A DNA stretch of 64,000 nucleotides. Origin: Basidiobolus meristosporus CBS 931.73 (taxonomy: Eukaryota > Basidiobolomycota > Basidiobolomycetes > Basidiobolales > Basidiobolaceae). A program made the translations under genes and the position numbers. This document shows, piece by piece, positions 35,440 to 45,723 of this stretch. A model generated the notes under the pieces. The model was not told the DNA's origin, ran no database searches, and saw only the letters and a program-made list of their open reading frames with translations. The stretch is from positions 124,001 through 188,000 of the forward strand of contig MCFE01000043.1 of NCBI GenBank assembly GCA_002104905.1, read 5' to 3'. Position 1 is the first letter of the stretch, and every line of letters begins with the position of its first letter.

Positions 35440-35767
35440 TTGCCCCTGGAGCGCGCTATCTGCAACCTTTCCCCCTTCCCGCGGCCCCTCCCCTCCACTC
35501 CAACATCCACACCACCCCTATGTCGCCACCCCCCCCTGGTGCTCACATTCTCCATAATAAACCAACTCAAACCAACAAACCCTGACATCAGTGTTACATA
35601 AGTTGTGTCAGCATGAGACGGACGGGACCTGATGTCGTCATTCGGCTGACGTCACCCAACCATCCCTTCCTACGCGTCCCAGCGGACCAGTGTTTGAGGA
35701 ATATATATTGTGGCCTGGCCATGGGCAGAGCAGAAAACTCCAGTAAACCAACGAAAGCCACGTTGGC

Positions 35768-35773
35768 TATATA
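35768..35773 (+). promoter_or_regulatory. Probable TATA box of the CsbD-like gene
   Basis: TATATA lies 68 bases before the ATG at 35841. A second AT-rich candidate (ATATATAT) lies near 35700. Confidence 0.4.
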
Positions 35774-35840
35774 CACCCAAACACACCCAACCCACAGCCA
35801 TACCACAGCACCACATCACGTTACATCCCCCCCACCAACC

Positions 35841-36394
35841 ATGACATCCACTAACAAGGTAGGTTCATCGAGCTGCGACGAGAGAGAGGAGAGACTGACC
35901 CCTGGACAGGAAGGACCCTCAGGAAACACGCTCGCCGGTCTGAGAGACACGGTGTCCGGCAAGGCGAAGGTAAGGGTTGGGATTACGGGTGAACGGAAGC
36001 GATGGTAAGGGAACTAACCAAACCTTGGTTGCTTTCCGGTGTTTACCACGACCAGGAAGAGATCGGGGAGCTGACGGGGAACCCGGAGATGGGCGGGGTG
36101 GGGAGCTACGAGAAGCAGCTTGGTCAACAGGAGCTCGCCGCCCCGGACGGCCCGCGACTGAGAAAGGGTCTGGGAACGGGCGGCCCGAACGAATCCGCGG
36201 ACCAGACGAAACGAACGGTCGAGGATGATCAGGAGATCGATGTGGCCAGGGCCTCGGAGTACGCGGAAGGAGCGGGCACGAAGGTGGCGGGAATCATCGA
36301 GTCGGTGGTTGGAAGTATCATCGGGGACGAGTCGCTCAAGGACCAAGGGGAAAGTAAGAAGATCGAAGGGGAACTTCAGATGCGCAACGCCTGA
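35841..36394 (+). CDS. CsbD-like small hydrophilic stress protein, two CsbD-type repeats
   Basis: Three exons: 35841-35858, 35910-35969 and 36056-36394, joined by GT-AG introns of 51 and 86 bp. All junctions keep the frame. The product is 138 residues, very hydrophilic, Gly/Glu/Lys-rich. CsbD-like motifs occur twice: GLRDTVSGKAKEEIGELTGNPEM near the N terminus, and VAGIIESVVGSIIGDESLKDQG near the C terminus with the GESKKIEGE tail typical of the family. CsbD proteins are stress-induced in bacteria; fungal homologues are often annotated as mismatched-base-pair or cruciform DNA recognition proteins, with little functional proof. The function here is therefore open. 3' signals AATAAA at about 36526 and 36582. 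Confidence 0.8.
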
Positions 36395-36643
36395 CCCCAA
36401 CCCTAACCCAATCTGACCTGATCATCCACCTATCCACTGACCGTTTGTCGCGTACACCCACTCGGGAAGGGAACCTCCGCCAATCATGGCACTTACGAAG
36501 GATCCAGACAACAAACCACCCACCTAATAAACACCCATTCCCAGACCGCAATCTTGATTGGTCCCTCGATCGGTAGTTGTAAATAAACCGTGGATCGAGC
36601 ATTTATTTGCCCATCACATATCGATATCGCCACTTACCGAGTC

Positions 36644-37678
36644 ATGACTCTACATCCACCCATCCCTCCCCCGAAGCCCATTTTCAGGGATTCGTCCGAG
36701 GGGCAGCCCGTCCCTCCGCCCAGACCGACGGCTCCCCCCGCTCCCTTTGACAGGGAAGACACGAACTTACACGAATGCGACCAAGAGGGCGTCGAGGGTA
36801 GTCAAGCCCGCACCTCACTCATCAGCGCGAAACAAGGTTGCCTACCCGTGGTGCCTCTGGAAGGGGGGAGGCGGCCCAACGAGAAGCCCGGATCCAGAAG
36901 AAAGGAGCTGCCCTCCCTGCCTGTGCACGAGAAACACGTCTACCGGGAGTTGGTGAGAGAGGGGCCAGAGAACGGGGCTGGACTGTTGTTGGAGGAAGAG
37001 GGAAGCGGGAGCGGGAACATGGCGAAGGTGGATCATATGAGCTTCGTCCGTGTCCAAACCGCGTCATCCCATCCAAATTCCCATGATACCAGGTCGGATA
37101 CCCATCCCGATACCGAATCCCCTCCTTACGTCAATCCAGCCGTACCCGTCAACTCTAAACCCCACAAATATGGTCAGTTGGTGGGACAAACCAGATCCAC
37201 CAAACCATTGCCGAAGCCTCGTACCACCTCGGGGGCATTGGAGCTGGCCCAAAGCGAGCTCAAGCTAGCCTACTTCCAGGTGAACTCTCTACAGCAGCGG
37301 GTGTCGAGCCAGCAGGAAGAACTGGACCGGCAGCGGGCACGGGAGGAGCAGCACGCGAGGGAGCGCTCCGAGCTGGTCCTGCGCAACCTGGAGATGTCGG
37401 AAACGGAGGCCCGCCTCAGGGCAGAGATATCGGGGATGCGGGAGGCGATGTCTCGGTTGGAAACGGAGAACGCCCGCCTGACCAGGGAGATGGAGAAGCT
37501 CACGGTGGAGAATGAGCGCCGATTGCTGGCGGTCGAGCGACAATCTGCCTACCTCAAGGCGGAGCTGATCAAAAGCGCCACGTTCGCCGACTCGGCGGTT
37601 CAGCAGATCCTGATGGGGGCCACGAACGTGGGCCAGGTGGCTGCCTGCTTGGGCAGCCTAGGTAAGATCGACCCGTAG
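36644..37678 (+). CDS. Proline-rich, coiled-coil protein of unknown function
   Basis: 344 residues in one exon from the ATG at 36644. An in-frame ATG at 36590 exists but overlaps the 3' end signals of the preceding gene, so the later start is preferred. Residues 1-45 are rich in PPIPPPKP and PPPRP motifs of the type bound by SH3 domains. The middle is disordered. From about residue 200 to 320 a continuous heptad-like coiled coil runs (LQQRVSSQQEELDRQRAREE, LRAEISGMREAMSRLE, NERRLLAVERQSAYL). The end has a short hydrophobic segment (ILMGATNVGQVAACLG). The layout suits a cytoskeletal or endocytic scaffold, but I recognise no named family. AATAAA at 37743-37748. Confidence 0.7.
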   Translation: MTLHPPIPPPKPIFRDSSEGQPVPPPRPTAPPAPFDREDTNLHECDQEGVEGSQARTSLISAKQGCLPVVPLEGGRRPNEKPGSRRKELPSLPVHEKHVYRELVREGPENGAGLLLEEEGSGSGNMAKVDHMSFVRVQTASSHPNSHDTRSDTHPDTESPPYVNPAVPVNSKPHKYGQLVGQTRSTKPLPKPRTTSGALELAQSELKLAYFQVNSLQQRVSSQQEELDRQRAREEQHARERSELVLRNLEMSETEARLRAEISGMREAMSRLETENARLTREMEKLTVENERRLLAVERQSAYLKAELIKSATFADSAVQQILMGATNVGQVAACLGSLGKIDP

Positions 37679-37776
37679 GCCGGGGTCGGGAGTGTACAGT
37701 TGAAGGAAGAATACGTCGGGGATGGGATGCACGTATTATTGTGAATAAACAAGTCGGGTTTTATTGATGAATCTCG

Positions 37777-38036
37777 TTATGTCCATTGATCGGGTTGGTC
37801 CTGCTTAATGATGGACCACAGAAACATCCCGTTGTACCCCAACACCAAGGAGGCAACGCAGCCGAGAGTGATCAGCGGGCTTACGCTGGGCTTCCCCTGG
37901 CCTTGCTCTAGAAATGGAGGTTAGTCCTGGCTCGAACGACATCCCCCGAGAATTCCTTACCAAAACTGCTCTCCAAGCCTAGCGAGCAGCCCACGAGCGC
38001 CAGGACGAAGAGAAGCGCGGGTGTTGGGTGGTTCAT
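37777..38036 (-). CDS. Small predicted membrane protein (68 residues, two exons)
   Basis: Exon 1 is 38036-37961 and exon 2 is 37907-37777, with a 53-bp GT-AG intron between. The junction (G|AG) keeps the frame. The product starts MNHPTPALLFVLALVGCSLGL, a convincing signal peptide or signal anchor. A polar stretch QGQGKPSVSP follows, then one membrane span (LITLGCVASLVLGYNGMFLW) and a short tail ending QPDQWT. The small size and secretory-membrane layout resemble ER or Golgi micro-subunits, but I do not recognise it. A TATATAG lies at 38070-38076 on this strand. Its 3' end converges on the coiled-coil gene: the stops are 98 bp apart and the two AATAAA signals lie within about 20 bp of each other. 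Confidence 0.7.
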
Positions 38037-38584
38037 GATGGCACGGAAGAGAGCGCGTGTCGGTGCGGCTATATATGGCACCGTCGGATGCAGGAGCGTT
38101 TCGAGGACCACTTGGAACCGCAATCCATGGTAACTTGGAGCGTTGAAACGCAGATGAGACGTACATGTCGCAAGCGGGCCTCACATCATTTCCAATTAGG
38201 AGCCAATCGATATCTGGGATCCATTTGATGGCCATTTGATGGCCATTTGAGGGATTAATTGAGCCAAAAGCTGGTCGAGCTATCTTTCCATAAATGGGCC
38301 ACCAGTTAGACTACATCAACATGGAATAGGAAGGCAGGAAAGGTGGACAGACTCTAGATGCGATCAGTGAATGCGTCATCAATAGGCATCCTCCTCAGCA
38401 CCCGCACCCGCGGTTGAATCTTGAACACCGCCACATTCCGGAATCAACGGCCAGGATCAGAAGCCACCAGGCTACACAGGTATCTGGCTCGTATCGTGTC
38501 GAGGATCAATAAGGATTGATTGAATGGAAATTCGACACCGCTTCTCGCCACGATGGCCATAAACAGCATTCTCGGATACGACCT

Positions 38585-38679
38585 GATCTACGTATTTTGG
38601 GAATGAGGTTGGGATCATGAACAAGCACTCAGATCTACGCATTTGGGAATGCAGTTGTGATCATGGATGAGCACTTCAT
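38585..38679 (+). repeat. Two-copy tandem repeat, 47-bp unit, upstream of PGM
   Basis: Units start GATCTACGTATTTTGGGAAT at 38585 and GATCTACGCATTTGGGAAT at 38632. Both go on through GTTG(G/T)GATCATG and end in GAGCACTTCA or AAGCACTCA. It lies 200-295 bp upstream of the PGM start, so it may hold paired regulatory sites. Confidence 0.6.
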
Positions 38680-38821
38680 TCGCTCACCGGTGATTCAGAT
38701 TCAATTTCAATACCAGGGACTTCGTAATGGGTGACATCAGGCGGTTCTGGCCAATCAGGGCCGCGATCCCGATAGCCACCTTATGGGGAGTCGCTGGTGT
38801 CGATAAAGCATGGCCGAGGAG

Positions 38822-38828
38822 TATAAAT
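38822..38828 (+). promoter_or_regulatory. TATA box of PGM
   Basis: TATAAAT lies 52 bp before the ATG at 38880. Confidence 0.65.
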
Positions 38829-38879
38829 GGGCCGCACCCGCTGAATCATCCCCTCGTAATTCCCATTCGATCCATTGAA

Positions 38880-40559
38880 ATGCCTGGATTCACAGTCAAC
38901 ACTGTCCCCACCACTCCATACGAAGGCCAGAAGCCGGGCACCTCCGGCTTGCGTAAGCGAGTCAAAGTGTTCCAACAAAAGAATTACACCGAGAACTTCA
39001 TCCAGGCCACCTTGGCCGCCATGCCCGCGCCCGGGGCCAAGGGAAGCACCTTGGTGGTAGGTGGTGATGGCAGATACTACTCCAAGGACGCCATCCAGAT
39101 CATCATCCGCCTTGCCGCCGGCAACGGCGTCACCAAGCTCATCATCGGCAGAAACGGCATCCTCTCCACCCCCGCCGCCTCCAACCTCATCCGCAAGCGC
39201 AAGGTCTCCGGAGGCATCCTCCTCACCGCCTCTCACAACCCCGGAGGCCCCGAGAACGACTTCGGCATCAAGTACAACATCAGCAACGGCGGGCCTGCCC
39301 CCGAGGCCGTCACCGACGCCATCTACGAGAAGACCACCCAGATCAAGGAGTACTACGAGAGCAACATCCCCGAGGTTGATCTCAACCAGATCGGGGAGCA
39401 GAGCTTCGACGGATTCTCGGTCGAGATCGTCGACTCGGTCGCCGATTACGTCGAGATGTCCAAGGAGATCTTCGACTTCCCCAAGATCAAGGAGTTCTTC
39501 CAGAAGCGCCCCGAGTTCAAGGTTCTCTTCGACGGCATGCACGGAGTGACCGGCCCCTACGGACAACGGATCTTTGTCGAGGAGCTCGGCCTCCCCGCCA
39601 CCTCGGTCATGAACTGCGTGCCCAAGGAAGACTTCGGCGGTGGCCATCCCGACCCCAACCTCACCTACGCTCACGAGCTCGTCGAGAGAGTCGAGAAGGA
39701 GAACATCCACTTCGGAGCCGCCTCCGACGGTGACGGTGATCGTAACATGATCATCGGCAAGGGATGCTTTGTCACCCCCTCGGACTCTGTGGCCGTCATC
39801 GCCGCCCACGCCGAATCCATCCCCTACTTCAGAAAGAACGGTGTCAAGGGACTTGCCAGAAGCATGCCCACCAGCACCGCACTCGACCGCGTCGCCCAGA
39901 AGAAGGGCTTGGAGTACTTCGAGGTCCCCACCGGATGGAAGTTCTTCGGCAACCTCATGGATGCCGATCGTCTCTCCATCTGCGGTGAGGAATCGTTCGG
40001 AACCGGATCGAACCACATCCGCGAGAAGGACGGCATCTGGGCCATCCTCGCCTGGTTGAACATCTTGGCTGCCGAGAACGACAAGAACGCCCAGGTCGGG
40101 ATCAAGGACATCTTGGCCGAGCACTACCACACCTACGGCCGCAACTTCTTCACTCGCTACGACTACGAGGAGGTGGACTCCGCCGCTGCCGGCAAGATGG
40201 TCGACCACTTGAACGAGTATCTCACCACCAAGAAGGATGAGTTCATCGGCACCAGCTTTGGTGAGTTCAAGGTCGCCGACGCCGACAACTTCTCATACAC
40301 CGACCCCATCGACAACAGCGTTTCCAAGAACCAGGGCATCCGTATCATCTTCAGCGACAGCTCTCGCATCATCTTCCGTCTCAGCGGCACCGGCTCCCAA
40401 GGGGCCACCATCCGCTTGTACATCGAGAAGTACGAGTCCGATCCATCCAAGTACGACTTGGACGCCCAGGTCGCCTTGAAGCCATTGGTTGAACAGGCCC
40501 TCACTCTCTCGCAGCTGACCAAGTTCACTGGCCGTGAAAGACCCACCGTCATCACATAA
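38880..40559 (+). CDS. PGM: Phosphoglucomutase
   Basis: 559 residues, no intron, close to other eukaryotic enzymes (about 560-570). It interconverts glucose-1-phosphate and glucose-6-phosphate in the cytosol, linking glycogen, trehalose and cell-wall UDP-glucose synthesis to glycolysis. Landmarks: TASHNPGG with the phosphoserine at residue 118; metal-binding DGDGDR at 283-288; sugar-binding GEESFGTGS at 369-377; phosphate-binding [11 protein letters not shown] at 500-510. The ATG at 38880 gives the family N terminus ([24 protein letters not shown]). The open frame continues upstream past the TATA box, which I exclude. Codons are almost exclusively C- or G-ending, typical of a highly expressed gene; this also opens a long meaningless antisense frame. 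AATAAA near 40631. Confidence 0.97.
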   Translation: MPGFTVNTVPTTPYEGQKPGTSGLRKRVKVFQQKNYTENFIQATLAAMPAPGAKGSTLVVGGDGRYYSKDAIQIIIRLAAGNGVTKLIIGRNGILSTPAASNLIRKRKVSGGILLTASHNPGGPENDFGIKYNISNGGPAPEAVTDAIYEKTTQIKEYYESNIPEVDLNQIGEQSFDGFSVEIVDSVADYVEMSKEIFDFPKIKEFFQKRPEFKVLFDGMHGVTGPYGQRIFVEELGLPATSVMNCVPKEDFGGGHPDPNLTYAHELVERVEKENIHFGAASDGDGDRNMIIGKGCFVTPSDSVAVIAAHAESIPYFRKNGVKGLARSMPTSTALDRVAQKKGLEYFEVPTGWKFFGNLMDADRLSICGEESFGTGSNHIREKDGIWAILAWLNILAAENDKNAQVGIKDILAEHYHTYGRNFFTRYDYEEVDSAAAGKMVDHLNEYLTTKKDEFIGTSFGEFKVADADNFSYTDPIDNSVSKNQGIRIIFSDSSRIIFRLSGTGSQGATIRLYIEKYESDPSKYDLDAQVALKPLVEQALTLSQLTKFTGRERPTVIT

Positions 40560-40902
40560 GCGAACTCGTCCACCGACCATCACCTATGTACATACATATT
40601 CCCTTAATTCACCTCTTCCAATATCGTGAATAATAAATCCAATCCATTTTTCCATTCATTGTTGATTCCCCATGCCTCCGTAGTCGATTTGTTTTTCACC
40701 TGTCGACCGGCATCTTGATTGCCAAAAATATTGATGAAAAAATATCCCAGTCCGGAAGCCAATGATCGTTCTGTCGAGACTTCCAACGACAAAAAAATCC
40801 CAATTCCTGATGTGCGAGCGTTCGGCAACGAAGAGGGGGGGGGGGGGATCGCTATATCTGGATTGATCCAGGTTCGTTCTTGGAAGTGTCAGTATTTTCG
40901 AC
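40560..40902. other. Intergenic region between PGM and XPO4
   Basis: 343 bp. It holds the PGM 3' end (AATAATAAATCC) and the XPO4 promoter. A run of 12 G lies near 40836-40848. No TATA box close to the XPO4 start and no supported gene. Confidence 0.5.
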
Positions 40903-43900
40903 ATGGACTACGCAAACGTGCTGAAGGAACTGGAGGAAGCCTGTGCCGACTTTCATGTGAGTTGACCTGTGAGTGTGCGGTCTTCGCTTTCGTTGGTTAA
41001 TGGACTTTGCTTGTTCAGGTGCCCGCCACCAGAGTGGCTGCGGAGCAGACGTTGCTAGCCTTCCAAAAGACCCCCAATGTTCTACCCGTTTGCCAATACA
41101 TTCTCGGTAAGTCCTCCCTTCCCCCTTCCCCCGTCCCCTCGGCCTCCGCCTCCCCCTTCAAGCCGAGCAAACCCCCTATCCCACCCTTCGTCGCGCCTTT
41201 GCTCACAGGTTTCTTCATTCCACTCCACCAAGAACACGCCACCAACTCCATGTTGCTCTTCCACGCGGTCACCGCGATGAAGGAGTGCTTCGCTCGGGAA
41301 TACGCCGACCTGGACAAACCGAAGGTCACCGAGTTGAAGAATTATCTTCTCAACTACGTTTTCCAGAAACCAACGTGAGTCACCCTCCCCCTCCTCATTG
41401 CATCTGCTCTCCGTACCCTCGACGGAGCCTACCACCCCGACCCTACCAACCTCGCTGACCCGCTTCAACCACCAATCTAGCCTGGAAAGATATGTTTGTG
41501 AGCAGGTTCTTCAGGTGATATCTCTTTCCAAGCCTTAGCCACCCCGTTACCTCGACTCAACACCCTTTCTCAGGTAGTTGCGGTTATCATGAAGAGAAGC
41601 TGGCAGGATCTCTCGGACGAAGAGAAGGAGTCGGCCTTCCAAGGGATCCTTGGGCTTATCCAAGCCAATGCTCACGGGGTAACTGCAACCATGCTCTTGA
41701 CTCCGCAAAACCAGCCATTCACCCAATCCACCTTCCACAGCAAACCCTCGGGATCCGATTGTTCAGTGCGCTGACCGACGAGTTCTCCAGCACGAAGGCC
41801 AGCAGCATCGGACTATCCTGGGATTTCCATTTTGCCTGCAAACAATCCTTCGAGGTAGGCCATCATTCCCTTCCCCTTCCCCTTCCCCTTCCTCCGCAAC
41901 CATTAACTGACCAACTCACTTCCCTCGATCTAGCGCGTTTATCTTCGAAAAATCCTGGAGCAGGACTTGAAGATCCTGCACGAGCAGCTCAGCCGTGGAG
42001 ACGCTCTTCACGGGGCCAAATGCTCCGAGGGGCTGAAGGCAACGGTCTCGCTGGCGGAGCGGATCCTGACTTGGGAGTTTAGTGAGCAATGTCGGTTCAG
42101 CGACCGCCACGCCGTTCATCTAGTTCGACCTTACTAACCCATCTGAACTCTACAGGCGGTCAGCTCATGGTCGGCTCCTTCGGGGACGCCAGCGACGAGT
42201 TGGTGAAGAAGTTGGTCCTTCCGGAAGATTGGACCGAGATCCTGTTGAACCACGATGTGCTGAACCTCTTTTTCCAGGTAGGTCGCTTTCCATCTCTCGT
42301 GACTCACGGTCCGCGGACTGACCTCGGACGTGGCGTAGCTTTATACAGTGGTCCAGAGGGACGAGGGGGCCGCCAATCACTCTAGACAATGCCTGGTTCA
42401 GCTGTCCGGGCTTCGGGGGCCCATGTTCGCGAATGAGGAGGTTCTTTGCTCGTACGCTTCGTGCATGCTGAGAGGGCAGCTGCAGTTGATCACCAGGTAA
42501 GCATGTGTGGCTTATTTCGCCAGCCCACCCTCCGCTTACACCCATTCCCTCAGCCTTTCGGGCATGATCCACCAAGAGAACTTCGAGTTCGGGCCAGCAG
42601 TGTTGGGCGTGTGCGAGATGATCAATCGCTTGGTCGATACCGTCAAGCTGGCCGTGCTCTGTCAGATGTCGGAGTTCTTCCAGTACATGACGGAGATCGG
42701 CAAGCTCACCTCCACCTGCCTCCAGCACGCGGCAACCGAGGTTGATGATACCTGGAATATGGAGGCGTTCGATCAGCTGCTCGAGATGTGGGTCACTCTA
42801 GGTAAGTGCCTAAACCGTATGCGTGCCGCTGCTCGGGCTAATCCCGGCTAGTTTCCAAGGCCACCGACCCTTACCAGTCGGACGCCGAGCCTCTGAAGTC
42901 GTCCGGATTCATCCCATTCCTCACCAACGCCAGCTCCCACGTGGTTGAAGCCTACGTCCAGGTGCGTCTAGAAATAGCCAAGCAGTTCATCGAGGACTTC
43001 GACGAGGACGACGGGAATTTCAAAGACCAGGTAGGCCGCTTCTCCTCCCGTCTGCTCGTTGCGCCATACGCTGACCCATTCTTCCAGGACATGTACGCCG
43101 ACCAGCTGATCGGCGTTGCCACGCTGGCTCGCATGAATCCCAAGCAGTCGATCGAGGCGCTCGACGGCCTGCTGAGACAGAAGTTCGATCTACTTCGCAG
43201 CCATTACCAGTCCAGCCACGCCCAGTTCGGCGACCAGCATTCGGTGCTGTTTCACGAGCAGATCCACTGGCTCTTGCTGATCGCGGGTCATGTGCTGTGC
43301 GATGGCGGGCAAGGCGAGAAGCCACTCGTCCCTGACTCCCTCATGCGGCTTTCCGTAGCGCAGGACAATTCCGAAAACAACGCGATCGTCTCTCTTTCCT
43401 CCGCAGTGTTCTCGATGCTCGAGTTCCTGTCTCTGGACCCACATGAGCCAATGGTAAGCCGTCCTCAATCCACTTTCCATCGCTGCTCCTGACCGGCCCC
43501 TCCAGGCCACCTTCTGCAGCCCTCTAGTCGCCGAAACCCTCTTCTGGTTCATCGAGCGGTGGTCGCGCACCTATCTTCTCATCGAGCCGCAAGAATACAG
43601 CCATATCAGGTAGCGCAGCGTGCAGACCCTTGATCCCTGCAACCTACTCATTCTCCTCCTCCACCACCCCAGCGCCAGTCTAGCACAGGCGTTCGGAAAC
43701 GGCGTCGGCGGCCAGGCTATTCTGGTCGCGCTCGTTGACAAGCTGCAGAGCAACTTCTACCAATGGAACGCCGAGGAAGAGGTGTTGATCCAGGTAGATT
43801 GGCCATTCAGAACCTCCTCATACACAGCAACTAACCATGACAACCCAGCTGATCAAAATCATCAACACGTTCGCCAAGACCGCCAACATCAGAAACGCCC

Positions 43901-45723
43901 TCCTTGCGTGTGGTAAGTTCTTTGCCCGGGCCTCTCCAGCAGTTCGATCGCTCACTCGACGTAGAAAAATTCCCGGTTCTTATCCAGTTCTTCACTCAAC
44001 ACCTCGGAAACTTCCCGGAGATCGTTCACAGGTAGCTGGTCGGACAACGGCTCGATTCCACCGCAACTCCTAACCCATCCCAAGTGCTTTGATTCAAGCC
44101 ATCACTCTAGTCATCTCGGGTGCTTCGTCGGAGGTGCAACGCCAGCAATACTTTGGCCTTGTGACTGGCGCCGTGGAGGTAAGTCCCGCCATCCTGCCCA
44201 TGGATTGTTCAGCCCCATTCACCTCGGCCGAGTAGAAGCAATTCGTCGCCGTGCTCCAGCGCCCTGATTTCAATCAAGTCTACCAGAACTCCGATGTCAT
44301 TTCCCAAGTGCTGAACTCGCTTGATGTACGTATTCTTGTTCCCTGCCGCCCGGCCGTTGCTAACACCCCTGCCCCAGATGCTCGATGGACTGGCCTTGGC
44401 TGCCGACCCCTTCAACACCAAGTATATCCACGCGTTTGCTTCCCGATTCTTCGAAAGCCTTGCCCAGCTTCTCAATATTTATCAACGCCACCCTGAAGTG
44501 GAGATCCAGATCATCCAGCTGCTTTCGTCCTTGTGCAAATATCTGGTGAGTGCCGCGGAGTCTGTATCGTTCTGCTGCGTCTAACCCCCCTCGGAACTCA
44601 GGACTTTAGTGAGCTCGAGGCGCACCAGGTCAGAGACTTCTATCTGGTCATCGGAAACGCCATCAAGGTCTATTCTACCCAGAGCCTTAGTAAGCGTCTA
44701 TTCAACCTCAACCTCAGCCTCAACCCTCACCACGCATCTGCCCTAACCCCTCCCAAGACAAGGCCAGGGATCGCAATTACGACAAGCAGCAGGAGAACCC
44801 TTACCAAGACATCGTTGCCTTCACCAAGCTGTTGTTGGCTCTGATCGTCTCTGAGCCCTCGGCCGCCGACGTCGCCGAAATCCTCTTCTTCGGAACAAAC
44901 CAACTGATTCCCCTGATGACCTTGGAGATGCTCGAGGTTGGTGCCTCGATGTAATGTGGGTGGGTCCCCGTCGCGCTAACCTCGTCTTTGCTTAGATCCC
45001 CAAGATCTGCGGCGATTATGTGGAGCTTATTGCCCAGTTGATTGACCGTTACCACGACAGACTGGTCAACCTTCCATCCGACCTATTCGTAAGCCTGATG
45101 CAGTCCCTGGAGTACGCGCTCAGACAATATCCTTTCTATGCCAGACACCACTGCTAGCTTCGTGGCCCCTAGGCTCCTTGACTCGTGTCCCCACCCCTAT
45201 CTATGACATCTCTAGGTTAGCCTTCCAGTCCATAGCCTCCCTGGCCCTATTCTTCGCCAACAACCCCTCTGCCAAAGGTACGCCCACTGTCCAGCTTCCC
45301 ATTCGTCGCTCTGACTAACTTCCCTGCAGAGTTCCTCCTTCCGACCATGCGGAAGTTCCTGGACCAGATCATGAACATGCTGCTGTACGAGGAATTCGAC
45401 ATGGACTTGCTCGAACCGGCTAGCGAAGCCTTGTACTTGCTAATCGCTTCCCAACAGGTAGCCACCCCTTCACATGACCTGCCCTCGCACCCCGTATTGA
45501 ACTCCCTTCCACTTAGGAGCAATTGAGCGTCATCGCCCACACCGTCATTCAGCAACAAGTCAACCCGCAAGTCCAGGTGAGATTGTCCGGCTACTTCACC
45601 CACCTCCAGCAATCCATACCCGCGGTGCAAACGTATCCGCTGATGGCGAATTGCTCCGCCGGCTTCCGAGACACCCTCACGAAATTCTTGATGGACATTC
45701 GAGGTGTCTTGCGAGTCAAATAA
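40903..45723 (+). CDS. XPO4: Exportin-4 (importin-beta family nuclear export receptor), 25 exons
   Basis: Exons: 40903-40956, 41019-41106, 41233-41374, 41481-41514, 41574-41678, 41741-41854, 41934-42081, 42156-42277, 42339-42496, 42554-42801, 42852-43030, 43088-43453, 43506-43609, 43673-43793, 43849-43912, 43965-44031, 44085-44178, 44236-44325, 44378-44545, 44602-44689, 44758-44936, 44996-45126, 45195-45277, 45330-45457, 45517-45723. All phases fit, giving 1093 residues (human about 1150). XPO4 exports eIF5A and SMAD3-type cargo with RanGTP in animals. Recognised by NYLLNYVFQKPTLERYVCEQ, DEFSSTKASSIGLSWDFH, IHWLLLIAGHVL, LFWFIERWSRTYL and the C terminus FLMDIRGVLRVK. The exon 3 acceptor at 41232 was chosen because it restores the family spacing. 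Introns are GT-AG except the AT-AC intron at 45127. Confidence 0.9.
45127..45194 (+). other. U12-type (minor spliceosome) AT-AC intron in XPO4
   Basis: The intron begins ATATCCTTT, the exact U12 donor consensus. It has CTCCTTGAC at 45174-45182 (8 of 9 to the branch-site consensus TTCCTTRAC, branch A at 45181) and ends CCAC 13 bases after the branch point, inside the 10-20 base window of U12 introns. Splicing here keeps the frame (CA|C, His) and gives a segment of the same length as other exportin-4 proteins. No GT donor at this place gives a frame-preserving, homologous product. Confidence 0.8.

Larger units (their letters stand above)
38037..38879. other. Shared divergent upstream region (membrane protein gene and PGM)
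   Basis: 843 bp between two divergent starts, no coding frame supported. It contains a triplicated TTTGATGGCCA-like motif at 38221-38252 and a two-copy 47-bp tandem repeat at 38585-38679. Promoters of both genes must lie here. Confidence 0.6.

Noticed and set aside
38727-38879. Upstream in-frame extension of phosphoglucomutase
   Set aside because: Includes the TATA box at 38822; the family N terminus starts at 38880.
38781-40208. A 475-codon open frame on the minus strand
   Set aside because: It lies antisense to phosphoglucomutase and arises from that gene's extreme C/G third-position bias; Val/Asp/Gly-rich product without motifs.
41219-41232. Alternative exon 3 acceptor of XPO4 just after CTCACAG (41209-41210)
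   Set aside because: It would add eight residues (FFIPLHQ and neighbours) that break the exportin-4 spacing; the AG at 41231-41232 restores it exactly, although the upstream AG has the better pyrimidine tract.
45089-45194. GTAAGC at 45089 as a GT-AG donor for the 45-kb intron
   Set aside because: It would delete the conserved SLMQSLE segment; the AT-AC solution keeps both frame and homologous length.
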